This document shows positions 25,154 to 31,956 of a stretch of 33,427 nucleotides of DNA, in pieces. The position numbers and the translations under genes were made by a program. Every line of letters starts with the position of its first letter. The stretch's first letter is position 1. The stretch comes from Planctomycetota bacterium (GTDB lineage: Bacteria; Planctomycetota; UBA1135; GCA-002686595), in assembly GCA_002862085.1 (NCBI GenBank), contig PKCK01000008.1, forward strand, positions 1 through 33,427. Reading direction: 5' to 3'. A model generated the notes under the pieces. The model was not told the DNA's origin and did no database searches. It saw only the letters and a list, made by a program, of their open reading frames with translations.

Positions 25154-26181
25154 CGCGCGCTGCCGCCTTCACCGCTGAAATCGTCCGTTCCTCCCGCCGA
25201 GGGCTCGCCGGTCTCGCGACCGCCCTGCTGTTCGAGCGCGTTGCCGAGGCCCCCGAGAGGTACGGTGAGGAGGGCTTCGAGACCTGGCGCAAGACGATCG
25301 CGGCGCGCCTCGAAGCGCTCGCCAGCGCGCTCGAAGCCGGGGACGGCACAATGTTCGAGGACGACGTGAAGTGGTTCCGCAGCATCTCCCTGAGCAGGGG
25401 AATTCCGAGGGAAGACCTCATCAACGCTTATGAATGTTTGGCAGAGACACTTCGCGGACAGCTCCCCGAAGAAGCCTTTGGGAGCGTGGAGGAGCTGATG
25501 CGCGACGCCCGCATCTCCCTCGAGCACGACGAAGAGCACAGCGCGGAATTCGTCGCCGGCAGCGATGCCAGCAAGCTCTTCGATCTGGCACTGCTCGGTG
25601 ACCTCGGTGGCGCGCGTCGATTCATGCTGAACGGCATCAAGGAGGGCCGGTTCGACCTCGAAGGCGCGGTCGTCGGAATCGTCCTTCCCGCCGCACGGGA
25701 GGCCGGCCGGCGCTGGCACCTCGGTGAGCTGGGAGTCGCCACGGAGCACGTGATCACGTCGACTCTGCGAAGCGCACTCTTCAGCCTGACGGCGATCCTC
25801 GACACCCCGGCGCCGAACGGCAAGGCGTGCTTCATCGCGGCCGTGCCGGGAGACGCCCACGACACCGGGCTCGCTGCCCTCGCTCTGCTCCTCGAGAACA
25901 GGGGCTGGCGCGTGGCGCTCGCAGGGGCGGACACCCCGATCGAGGAGATCGACATCACTGCCGAGGGGTACGAGTGCGACCTCATCGCGGTCTCTGCGAC
26001 CCTCACCTCTCAACGCTACGCGCTCTCGTCGTACCTCGCCCGCAGGACGTCAAAATGTCCTGTCCTCGTGGGCGGCGCCGCTGTGCGCGATGCGGAGGAC
26101 GCGCTCCGTCTCGGGGCAGCTGGGTTCGCCCGCAACCTCGTCGAGGGCATCAAGTGCGCCGAAGAGCTCGTCGGGCTCTGA
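25150..26181 (+). CDS. CarH/LitR-like cobalamin-binding light-sensor protein without a MerR domain
   Basis: The protein has 343 residues. A helical cap is at about 140-215 and a Rossmann-like B12-binding domain at about 225-340. The cap carries W189-H190-LGELGVAT-E199-H200, the W-x9-EH signature of B12 photoreceptors, where Trp sits over the adenosyl group. His190 corresponds, from memory, to His132 of Thermus CarH, which ligates cobalt after light exposure. GDAHDTG at 234-240 gives the lower-ligand DxHxxG (Asp235, His237, Gly240). Residues 1-135 are helical, with charged clusters (GFETWRKTIAARLEALASAL) and no MerR helix-turn-helix; they loosely resemble RsbR-type N-terminal sensor/adaptor domains. 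It is the last gene of the lipid operon, overlapping DUF2878 by ATGA. Protein-protein signalling is inferred, as in AerR-type short B12 regulators. Light sensing is predicted, not shown. Confidence 0.85.
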   Translation: MTRAAAFTAEIVRSSRRGLAGLATALLFERVAEAPERYGEEGFETWRKTIAARLEALASALEAGDGTMFEDDVKWFRSISLSRGIPREDLINAYECLAETLRGQLPEEAFGSVEELMRDARISLEHDEEHSAEFVAGSDASKLFDLALLGDLGGARRFMLNGIKEGRFDLEGAVVGIVLPAAREAGRRWHLGELGVATEHVITSTLRSALFSLTAILDTPAPNGKACFIAAVPGDAHDTGLAALALLLENRGWRVALAGADTPIEEIDITAEGYECDLIAVSATLTSQRYALSSYLARRTSKCPVLVGGAAVRDAEDALRLGAAGFARNLVEGIKCAEELVGL

Positions 26182-26205
26182 GCGACTCACGCGTCGCATG
26201 CCTGC

Positions 26206-26246
26206 GAACGAGGAAGGGCGCGCCAGCGGCGCGCCCTTCCTCGTTC
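26206..26246. terminator. perfect 19-bp stem, bidirectional terminator
   Basis: GAACGAGGAAGGGCGCGCC (26206-26224) is followed by AGC and its exact reverse complement (26228-26246). It lies between the stop of the cobalamin-binding gene (26181) and the stop of the convergent anti-sigma gene (26263). There is no long T-run, but the stem edge gives TTCCTCGTTC on both strands. A shared terminator for the two convergent operons is the simplest reading. Confidence 0.8.
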
Positions 26247-26262
26247 CAGCGATCGGTCGCGC

Positions 26263-27135
26263 CTAGCCGCGGAAGGCCACCGCCACGATCTGCTCGCGGC
26301 TGGAGACGACCACGCCACCCGGTCTTTCGATCGTCACCGCGAACAGACCTGCGCTCCCCACACCGAGCTTCGCGTCGATCGGCACGATGACCTCCCCCGC
26401 CTCACGCACGTCGAACACACCGCCATCCACGGGATGTGCCTCGGTGCCCGGGTCAGTGCCTCGGAAGATCCAGAGCTGGTACTGACTCACAGTCGGGTCG
26501 TTTCTCTCGAGCCCGTCGATGCGCATGAAGCCGCTGTTGAGTCGATCGCTCCAGACCACGTCGCCGGCGGGCCCGCCGTCGGCCCACGGCGTGACCGTCG
26601 CGCCTCCAGCCTCGAGCGCTGCGACCTGGGCGTCGAGGGGCCGCGCGGGCTCCGGCTCGAGCGTCACCGACAGGCCGCCGCGTAGCACGACCGCGAGGAG
26701 CGCAGCGGCCGCGAACCAACCCAAGGCCCCCAAGAGCTTGAGAGCCCCGGCCAGGGGTGCAGGAACAGCCTGCTCGGCGGACACCGATCCGGTGGGCGCG
26801 CCTGCCGTGGCGCTTCCTCGCAGAACGGTCAGATCTTGACCGCCACGGCGCGAGCCGCCGACGAGGGTCATCTGGCCGATGACCGTCTCCGCGACCCGCT
26901 CCTCGAAGCCATCGGTCGGAACGACGTCCGCGCCACCGCGCGGCCACGCCGCGAACGCGGCGCCGACCGCGAGTTCGTAGCGCTCGATCTCGCGCTCGAC
27001 CAGATGGACGCTGGTGTAGAGGCCGCGACCTTCTGTCGCGGCGAGCGCAGCGAGCGTGTCCCGATAGCTCGGCTCGTCCGTGTGCTTCACGCCATGACCG
27101 TTCGACCCGTTGCCGCTCGCGCCGCTGCCGTTCAT
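26263..27135 (-). CDS. RskA-like anti-sigma factor
   Basis: This 290-residue single-pass membrane protein has a cytoplasmic N-terminal part of about 125 residues, a transmembrane helix at about 127-151 (APLAGALKLLGALGWFAAAA), and an outer RskA-type domain at about 165-289 with SQYQLWIFRG (217-226), GGVFDVREAGEVIVP and FAVTIERPGGVVVS. The N-terminal domain lacks the His-Cys zinc motif of ChrR/ZAS anti-sigmas, so it is not the classic singlet-oxygen sensor. It should hold the upstream-encoded ECF sigma factor at the membrane. The ATG overlaps the sigma stop (ATGA), so stoichiometric synthesis is likely. The release signal is unknown. Confidence 0.83.
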   Translation of the reverse strand: MNGSGASGNGSNGHGVKHTDEPSYRDTLAALAATEGRGLYTSVHLVEREIERYELAVGAAFAAWPRGGADVVPTDGFEERVAETVIGQMTLVGGSRRGGQDLTVLRGSATAGAPTGSVSAEQAVPAPLAGALKLLGALGWFAAAALLAVVLRGGLSVTLEPEPARPLDAQVAALEAGGATVTPWADGGPAGDVVWSDRLNSGFMRIDGLERNDPTVSQYQLWIFRGTDPGTEAHPVDGGVFDVREAGEVIVPIDAKLGVGSAGLFAVTIERPGGVVVSSREQIVAVAFRG

Positions 27136-27710
27136 ATGGCGCCCTCCTCGAGCGCGGCCCGGCGGGCCTTGAGGCGCTCCGTGACCTCGGCCAGGCCGCG
27201 GCGGATGTGGCTCTTGACGGTCCCGAGGGGGATTCCTGTGTCCGCTGCGATCTCGCGATGTGTCAGCCCTGAAACGACGCTGAGCTCCAGGACGCGGCGG
27301 CGGTCACCCGTGAGCTGCGCCACCACCTCTCGCGCCTGGGCGGCCTCATCGTCGAGCTCCACCTGGCGCAGACCGGGGTCGTTCTCTCCAGGAGCAAGTT
27401 CTTCCTCCAGGGGCTCGGGATCGACTCGCCGTCCTGCCCGGCGCCGGCGGTCGATGACGCGTCGGCGGGCGATGGTCGCGATGAACGTCGCCTCGGACGC
27501 CATCTTCGGGTCGTAGCGCTTCGCACTGCGCCAGACGTCCACGAAGATGTCCTGAACGACGTCCTCGACCTCGTGGGGGTCCTTCGAGAGCCCCGAGGCG
27601 AGGGACCAGACCAGCGCCGAGTAGCGCGACAGCACCTCCCGGACAGCACCGGGGTCGCCCTCGGCGACCCTTATGAGGAGCGCGGTGTCGTCTGCGGATC
27701 GAGGATTCAT
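27132..27710 (-). CDS. ECF (group IV) RNA polymerase sigma factor, SigK-like
   Basis: The 192-residue protein has region 2 at about 25-90 (YSALVWSLASGLSKDPHEVE, DVVQDIFVDVWRSAKRYDP, RRRVIDRRRR) and region 4 at about 135-185 (LELSVVSGLTHREIAADTGI, PLGTVKSHIRRGLAEV). It has no regions 1 or 3. It is paired by a four-base overlap with an RskA-like anti-sigma, as in SigK-RskA modules. The ATG at 27710 (MNPRSADD) is chosen; an in-frame ATG at 27761 would add 17 residues. The 5' region has no clear ECF promoter, so autoregulation is not visible. The target genes are unknown, but the convergent lipid operon is the obvious candidate. Confidence 0.9.
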   Translation of the reverse strand: MNPRSADDTALLIRVAEGDPGAVREVLSRYSALVWSLASGLSKDPHEVEDVVQDIFVDVWRSAKRYDPKMASEATFIATIARRRVIDRRRRAGRRVDPEPLEEELAPGENDPGLRQVELDDEAAQAREVVAQLTGDRRRVLELSVVSGLTHREIAADTGIPLGTVKSHIRRGLAEVTERLKARRAALEEGAI

Positions 27711-28217
27711 GCTGTGGTACGCGCTGCCAGCCCCGCTGGGCGCCGACTGCTCACCCAGCATAGCGACAGTTCGTCGCACTTGGTGCCTGCCGTTCCGCTT
27801 CCCTTTTCTCCGCCTCGCGGAACCCACGGCGACCGCAAGAGCGGTTTCCTGGCGGACACACGGGCCAGTCGCGAGCAGCGCACGGGGTCCATCGACGCTT
27901 CTCCTTCGATCGCCATGACGGAAATCGGTCGATCGTGCCTCCCCTCGGCGACTTTGCGCGCCCCGGGACCACTCCGGGCCGATGATCCCCGATCGCGCCG
28001 CGAGGCGGGGACTCGCTCGGGTCAGATGCCTGAGGTGCGACCCCGGACGTGGGGATCGCGCGCGCAGCGCTCTGACTCGTGTCCACAGCGCCCACCCGCC
28101 ACCAGGACGACCCCAGGCAGTGCCCCTCTCGTCTCGGGAACCACACGCGGCGGGATCGCGACCTTCCCGGTATGCCGCTTGCCCTTTTCACCGCGCTCTT
28201 CTCCTGAGGCAACAGTC
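27711..28217. other. intergenic region upstream of the sigma gene, no gene seen
   Basis: About 500 bases hold overlapping open frames on both strands with atypical amino-acid composition (many Ser, Arg and Pro) and no domain. None was accepted. It must hold the sigma gene promoter. TATGCT at 27758-27763 on the minus strand resembles a -10 box, but no good -35 partner was found. Confidence 0.5.
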
Positions 28218-29049
28218 ATGAATGCACACGAGTGAGTCACGACGTGATTCGATCAGCGCCAGCCTGCGGCGAGAACCGATCAGCCCAGCTCCGCGCTCGT
28301 CCGCGAGCGGGCCGTCGGCGTGGCGGCCTGCGAGGCGGAGCTCGAGAAAGCCAAGGTGGCTCTCGTCGTCTTCGAAAGAGGGGGAGAGCGGAGCGTGAGC
28401 GAGGCGCAGCCGGAGCCCTCAGGGGCTCGCGAGGAGGGCGTCACCGTTCACAAGTTCACTTCCGCGGAGAGGAGGAGATCCGCTGCAGCCGAGAGGGCGG
28501 TCGAAGGGGCCGAGGCCTCCTTCGAGGACGCGAACGGCGCCCGGGCCGCGAAGGAGGAGAGTCCTCCCGAGAACGAGCTCGCTCGTCACCGAGAAGAGCC
28601 GGCGGGCACTGGTGGGGAACGCGATGCCGGGATCGCGCATGACGCCGACCGGAGCGCTCGGGTCGAGAGGGAGCGTTGTCGCCTCGACGCGGAGATCGAG
28701 ACACGGGTGAGTCGCGTCTCGAAGGTCTCCGGAGCCCTGGATCCGAAGAAGACGGTCGTCGCTCAGCGCCGGGTCAGGCCAGTGGAATTCGAGGAGGCCA
28801 GCCGGGATGCTCGAGGCGACGAGTGCGAGAACGGACCGGCAGGAGAGCTGGACCGAGGGGCTGATGCTCGCCTTCGACGCCACGAACGAATGGCTCGCCG
28901 ATGGCTCCGGCATGCTCGCAATGGAGGACCCGAAGATGGCCGCCGCCGTCTCGATGCTCGTGGACCTCTGGCCAATGCTCGAAGCCCTGGCAAGCCGGCT
29001 CCCCCGGGAAGAAAGTGCCGAATCCGATGGGCGGAGTGCTCGTCCCTGA
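28218..29049 (+). pseudogene. probable decayed gene for a coiled-coil protein
   Basis: An ATG at 28218, with GAGG nine bases upstream, runs only five codons to TGA, and a second stop follows at 28245-28247. The same frame then stays open to 29066 with a Glu/Arg/Ala-rich, coiled-coil-like translation (ACEAELEKAKVALVVFERGG, SAERRRSAAAERAVEGAEAS). From about 28780 the next frame gives a more protein-like stretch ending at 29049 (LMLAFDATNEWLADGSG, MAAAVSMLVDLWPMLEALAS). Stops near the start plus a likely frameshift suggest a disrupted gene. No family was recognised. It may instead be two short unrelated ORFs; base use is less regular than in neighbouring genes. No gene was seen between 29050 and 29327, which is A/T-richer. 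Confidence 0.3.
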
Positions 29050-29327
29050 CGACGGATGCCTGCTAGCCTTCTCGAATAAAACGTCCCATCGAAACAGCAA
29101 GATAGCCTGGTGAATTACGCCGTACGTATTGCATAGTGATCGGCGAAGTCCTAACTCTTCATCGGCGTCCAGACGCCCCCATGCGAGAGATCCGGGGAGC
29201 GATTACGAGCGACGCTCGGCCCGGCTTTCTTTGCGTAACTCCTCGCAGATCAACGGGTGCTCACGAAACCTCGAGTTCACATCCAAGCCGCTGGAGATCC
29301 CCTCTCCGGCACGAGTTAGAAACAGAT

Positions 29328-29648
29328 ATGGCAGCAAGAACACCCAAGCCCGGCAACTCCCGCTACCGCAGGTCGCCGGACGAGATGATCGCCGACCTCA
29401 AGAAGAAGATCGAGGAGATCGAGAAGCGCAAGGCAGCCAAGGCGCTGAAGGCGGACCCCGCCACCAAGGAGGCGAACGCGGCCTTCCGCGCGCTGACCAA
29501 GGCGGTCGAGAAGTCCAAGGCCTCCTCGGACGCCGGCCTCAAGCGAGCCCTCAGCGACGCCCAACGCTCGCTCGCCGAGTACTTCGAGTCCAAGGGGATG
29601 AAGGTCCCGAAGGCCCGCAAACCGCGCGCGCGCCGGAAGAAGAAGTAG
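29328..29648 (+). CDS. small lysine-rich coiled-coil protein, possibly nucleoid-associated
   Basis: The 106-residue protein starts MAARTPKPGNSRYRRSPDEM, has a helical Lys/Glu-rich middle (ADLKKKIEEIEKRKAAKALK, then ALTKAVEKSKASS) and ends KARKPRARRKKK, a strongly basic tail like histone H1 or AT-hook peptides. I do not recognise a named family. Binding of DNA or RNA is inferred from charge. Upstream (29060-29160) is A/T-richer than the rest of the window and probably holds its promoter. The reading frame is open upstream to 29136, but those residues look non-coding. A strong hairpin follows the stop (29680-29719). Confidence 0.7.
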   Translation: MAARTPKPGNSRYRRSPDEMIADLKKKIEEIEKRKAAKALKADPATKEANAAFRALTKAVEKSKASSDAGLKRALSDAQRSLAEYFESKGMKVPKARKPRARRKKK

Positions 29649-29679
29649 AGCGCGTACGCGCGGCGACAGCCGCGAGCTG

Positions 29680-29719
29680 GAGAGCGCCCGCCCGGATCGA
29701 TCTCGGGACGGGCGCTCTC
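29680..29719. terminator. bidirectional hairpin terminator
   Basis: GAGAGCGCCCG (29680-29690) pairs perfectly with CGGGCGCTCTC (29709-29719) around an 18-base interior that can pair a little further. It stands between the convergent small basic gene (stop 29648) and the secreted protein gene (stop 29741). There is no T-run, only TCTCGTG after the stem, so efficiency is uncertain. Confidence 0.6.
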
Positions 29720-29740
29720 TCGTGACGGGTCACCCCGCGC

Positions 29741-31576
29741 TCAGGGCGTGAAGGTGACCAGGACGCCGTTGGTGACGTTGGAGAGCAACGACGAGCAAGA
29801 GGTCTGCAGGTCCCGGTACCAGGCCTGGAATCCCCAGGTGCTCCCGATGTTGATCGCGGGCGGTGACGGCAGGCTCGTCACGTAGGAGATGATCCCCGGA
29901 CCGTAGGTGGCCTGGCCCGACGCGTCGGTGGCGACGACCTGGAGCCGGATCTGGGCCGGCCCGACGCACATGCGCCCGTTGCCGAGGGGCACGTCGAACG
30001 CTGTCGACCCCATGAAGACGAGGGCGAACTGGTTCGCGGGCACCTGGGAGATCCGCAGGGAGAGGAAGTCGGTGGAGATCGAGGTCGTCCCCGCGCCGAT
30101 CATGCGTCCACCGAAGCCGGTCACGTTGACACACCCCTCGTCTGCTGCGCCGGAGTTGTTGCACGGAGCCGAAGAGGCCGCCTCGCAAGTGCAATACACC
30201 TTGGGCTCCTCACACTCGTCGGGGATCCCGTTGAGGTCGTCGTCCGGAGACGTTCCACCTGCGATGTCGTAGGCGTCCTCGGTGCCGTTCGGCTGGCAGT
30301 CGGTGAAGGGTTCCCCGCCTCCGTCGACGAAGTCGAGCCCGTCCACCTCGTCGTTGGCGAAGGCGCGGCTCGTCGTGTCGAGGCCGAGCGCCTCGGCTCG
30401 CACGAAGATCGTCGGCCGCGGGTCGCCGGCGTACTTGATGAGGACGTCTCCTTCCGTGATGGGGAGCCCTCCCATGTCGAAGGTCTCCACGATCTCCGAT
30501 CCGCAGCGCACCGAGTACAGCAGCAGGTCCGTGACGAGGTCGAACGAGTCCGGAACGATCCACGAGTACGGGCCGGTCGGCGGCTGGTAGACCCCGTCGC
30601 CGTTGTCCCACAGGGAGAGCGCGTCGACGTCGTCCCTCCCCGGCCCGAAGCGATCCAGACCGAGGGACTGCGCGGAGGCGTAGATCGTGAGGGCCCCTGC
30701 CCCACCGCCTCCCTGCGGATCGAACCGCAGGACGTCGGCGCCCACGGCGGTCTGGCCCGTGGCCGTCGTTTGCAAGCTCGCGGAGTCGACGATGGGGACG
30801 TCGAACTCGTTGCACAGAGAGAATCCGGCCTGGAGGGAGAAGTAGAGCGGGTCGAAAGCGGAGTTGACCCGCGGGCCGAGGTCGAGCGCGTCGAGGTTGT
30901 CGCCGTCGTCCGCGGCGCTGCTGGGGTCGGGGTTGATCGGCTCTTCGAGGCCGACCCCGGGGAACGCGGTGGTGTTCGCCGTCGCGCGGCGGCCGTTGCC
31001 GTCGGCCACTCCCACGGCGGCCGGGAAGATCGGCTGGAACGGGAAGACACCGATGAGCGGGAGCGCGAAGGTGTCCGACGCGGCGTCGCTGAATGTCGCC
31101 TCGGAGAAGACCGTCGGGATCCCGAACCCGAGGCTGGAGGGCGAGCCGACGGCCCACTCGTCGACGGAGAGGTACACGCTGAACCGATACTGAGGATCGT
31201 CCCGGAGCCGCGCGTCGCGTCCGAACGAGAAGGCGTTCAACTCGACGCCGCACGAGAATCCCGGCGCGTGATCCAGACAGGAGCTGTAGCGCGCGAGGTA
31301 GTCGCCGAGGTAGGCGATGACGGGCTGGCCCGGATCGAACGGGTTCCCCTGCCGGACCAGGAGGTCGGAGTCGCTGTACTGGGGGCTGCCCGGGGCCGGC
31401 TGGTCGGCGATGGTCGGGCCCTGGAAGTCGATGGAGAAGCGCAGCTGGTTCGGGCCCTGCGCGCTCGCCGCCGCGGTGGTCGCGCAGACGACGGCGAGTC
31501 CTCGGGCGAGGCGCAGGCGGGTCCGCCCGTTGCAGGAGCGCTGGCCGGGACGGCGGAACGGACGCGGGAATCGCAT
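29741..31576 (-). CDS. large secreted protein with calcium-type motif and shared C-terminal beta domain
   Basis: The 611-residue protein starts MRFPRPFRRPGQRSCNGRTR and then has a hydrophobic stretch ending AAASAQG, a basic, rather long signal peptide. The body has repeated beta-like units with 'ALTIYASAQSLGLDRFGPGR' and 'PTIFVRAEALGLDTTSRAF', two copies of one motif about 130 residues apart. A Cys/Asp-rich segment (DCQPNGTEDAYDIAGGTS, DDDLNGIPDECEEP) resembles EF-hand/thrombospondin-3-type calcium loops common in planctomycetal exported proteins. The last 130 residues (CVNVTGFGGRMIGAGTTSIS ... FQAWYRD ... SNVTNGVLVTFTP) match the end of the protein at 7129-8496. Likely a surface or matrix protein; no enzyme motif seen. 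Confidence 0.78.
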   Translation of the reverse strand: MRFPRPFRRPGQRSCNGRTRLRLARGLAVVCATTAAASAQGPNQLRFSIDFQGPTIADQPAPGSPQYSDSDLLVRQGNPFDPGQPVIAYLGDYLARYSSCLDHAPGFSCGVELNAFSFGRDARLRDDPQYRFSVYLSVDEWAVGSPSSLGFGIPTVFSEATFSDAASDTFALPLIGVFPFQPIFPAAVGVADGNGRRATANTTAFPGVGLEEPINPDPSSAADDGDNLDALDLGPRVNSAFDPLYFSLQAGFSLCNEFDVPIVDSASLQTTATGQTAVGADVLRFDPQGGGGAGALTIYASAQSLGLDRFGPGRDDVDALSLWDNGDGVYQPPTGPYSWIVPDSFDLVTDLLLYSVRCGSEIVETFDMGGLPITEGDVLIKYAGDPRPTIFVRAEALGLDTTSRAFANDEVDGLDFVDGGGEPFTDCQPNGTEDAYDIAGGTSPDDDLNGIPDECEEPKVYCTCEAASSAPCNNSGAADEGCVNVTGFGGRMIGAGTTSISTDFLSLRISQVPANQFALVFMGSTAFDVPLGNGRMCVGPAQIRLQVVATDASGQATYGPGIISYVTSLPSPPAINIGSTWGFQAWYRDLQTSCSSLLSNVTNGVLVTFTP

Positions 31577-31956
31577 GGCGGTTGAGGGAGCGGAGGGAGG
31601 GATTGGCGGGTCGGCTGCTGGAGCATGCGCCGGGCGTGCACCCAAAGATCGCACGAATCGGGGCGAAGCGGCCCCACTCGACCGCATCGGGTCCAGGGAT
31701 GAGACCGATCCCCGGGCGCCTGGAGCCCCGGAACACGCTCGCGGTGAGGAAAGAACACAGGGAGGGACGTCTCCGTCCGTCCCTGCAGCCTCTGCCCCGA
31801 AAGGGGGTCCATGGAGCCGCAGGGCCTGGCGAGAGCGGCTCCGCGGTCCGAACTGTCGGGACGCACCGAACATCGGACACCAGCGCCGAGAAAATCACGG
31901 ACCGGCCTGCTCGGGTCCCGAGCGAGGCCCGCTGGGCCTCGATCCACGTCACGCCG
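31577..31956. other. intergenic region between WD40 gene and secreted protein gene
   Basis: These 380 bases lie between two minus-strand genes. Open frames cross it without recognisable domains. It holds a hairpin at 31904-31929 just after the WD40 gene and must carry the promoter of the secreted protein gene, though no convincing -35/-10 pair was found. A short G/C-rich repeat near 31767-31790 (GGGACG...CGTCCGTCCC) could form a leader hairpin. Confidence 0.5.
31904..31929 (-). terminator. candidate terminator of the WD40 gene
   Basis: On the minus strand GGCCT and GCTCGG pair with CCGAGC and AGGCC: an 11-bp stem with one bulged base and a three-base loop. It lies 27 bases past the stop codon at 31957-31959. 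A TTTT run follows about ten bases after the stem, further than in ideal intrinsic terminators. Confidence 0.4.

Noticed and set aside
27751..28212. 153-codon minus-strand ORF upstream of the sigma gene
   Set aside because: Ser/Arg/Pro-rich composition, no domain, no ribosome site, and other frames equally open.
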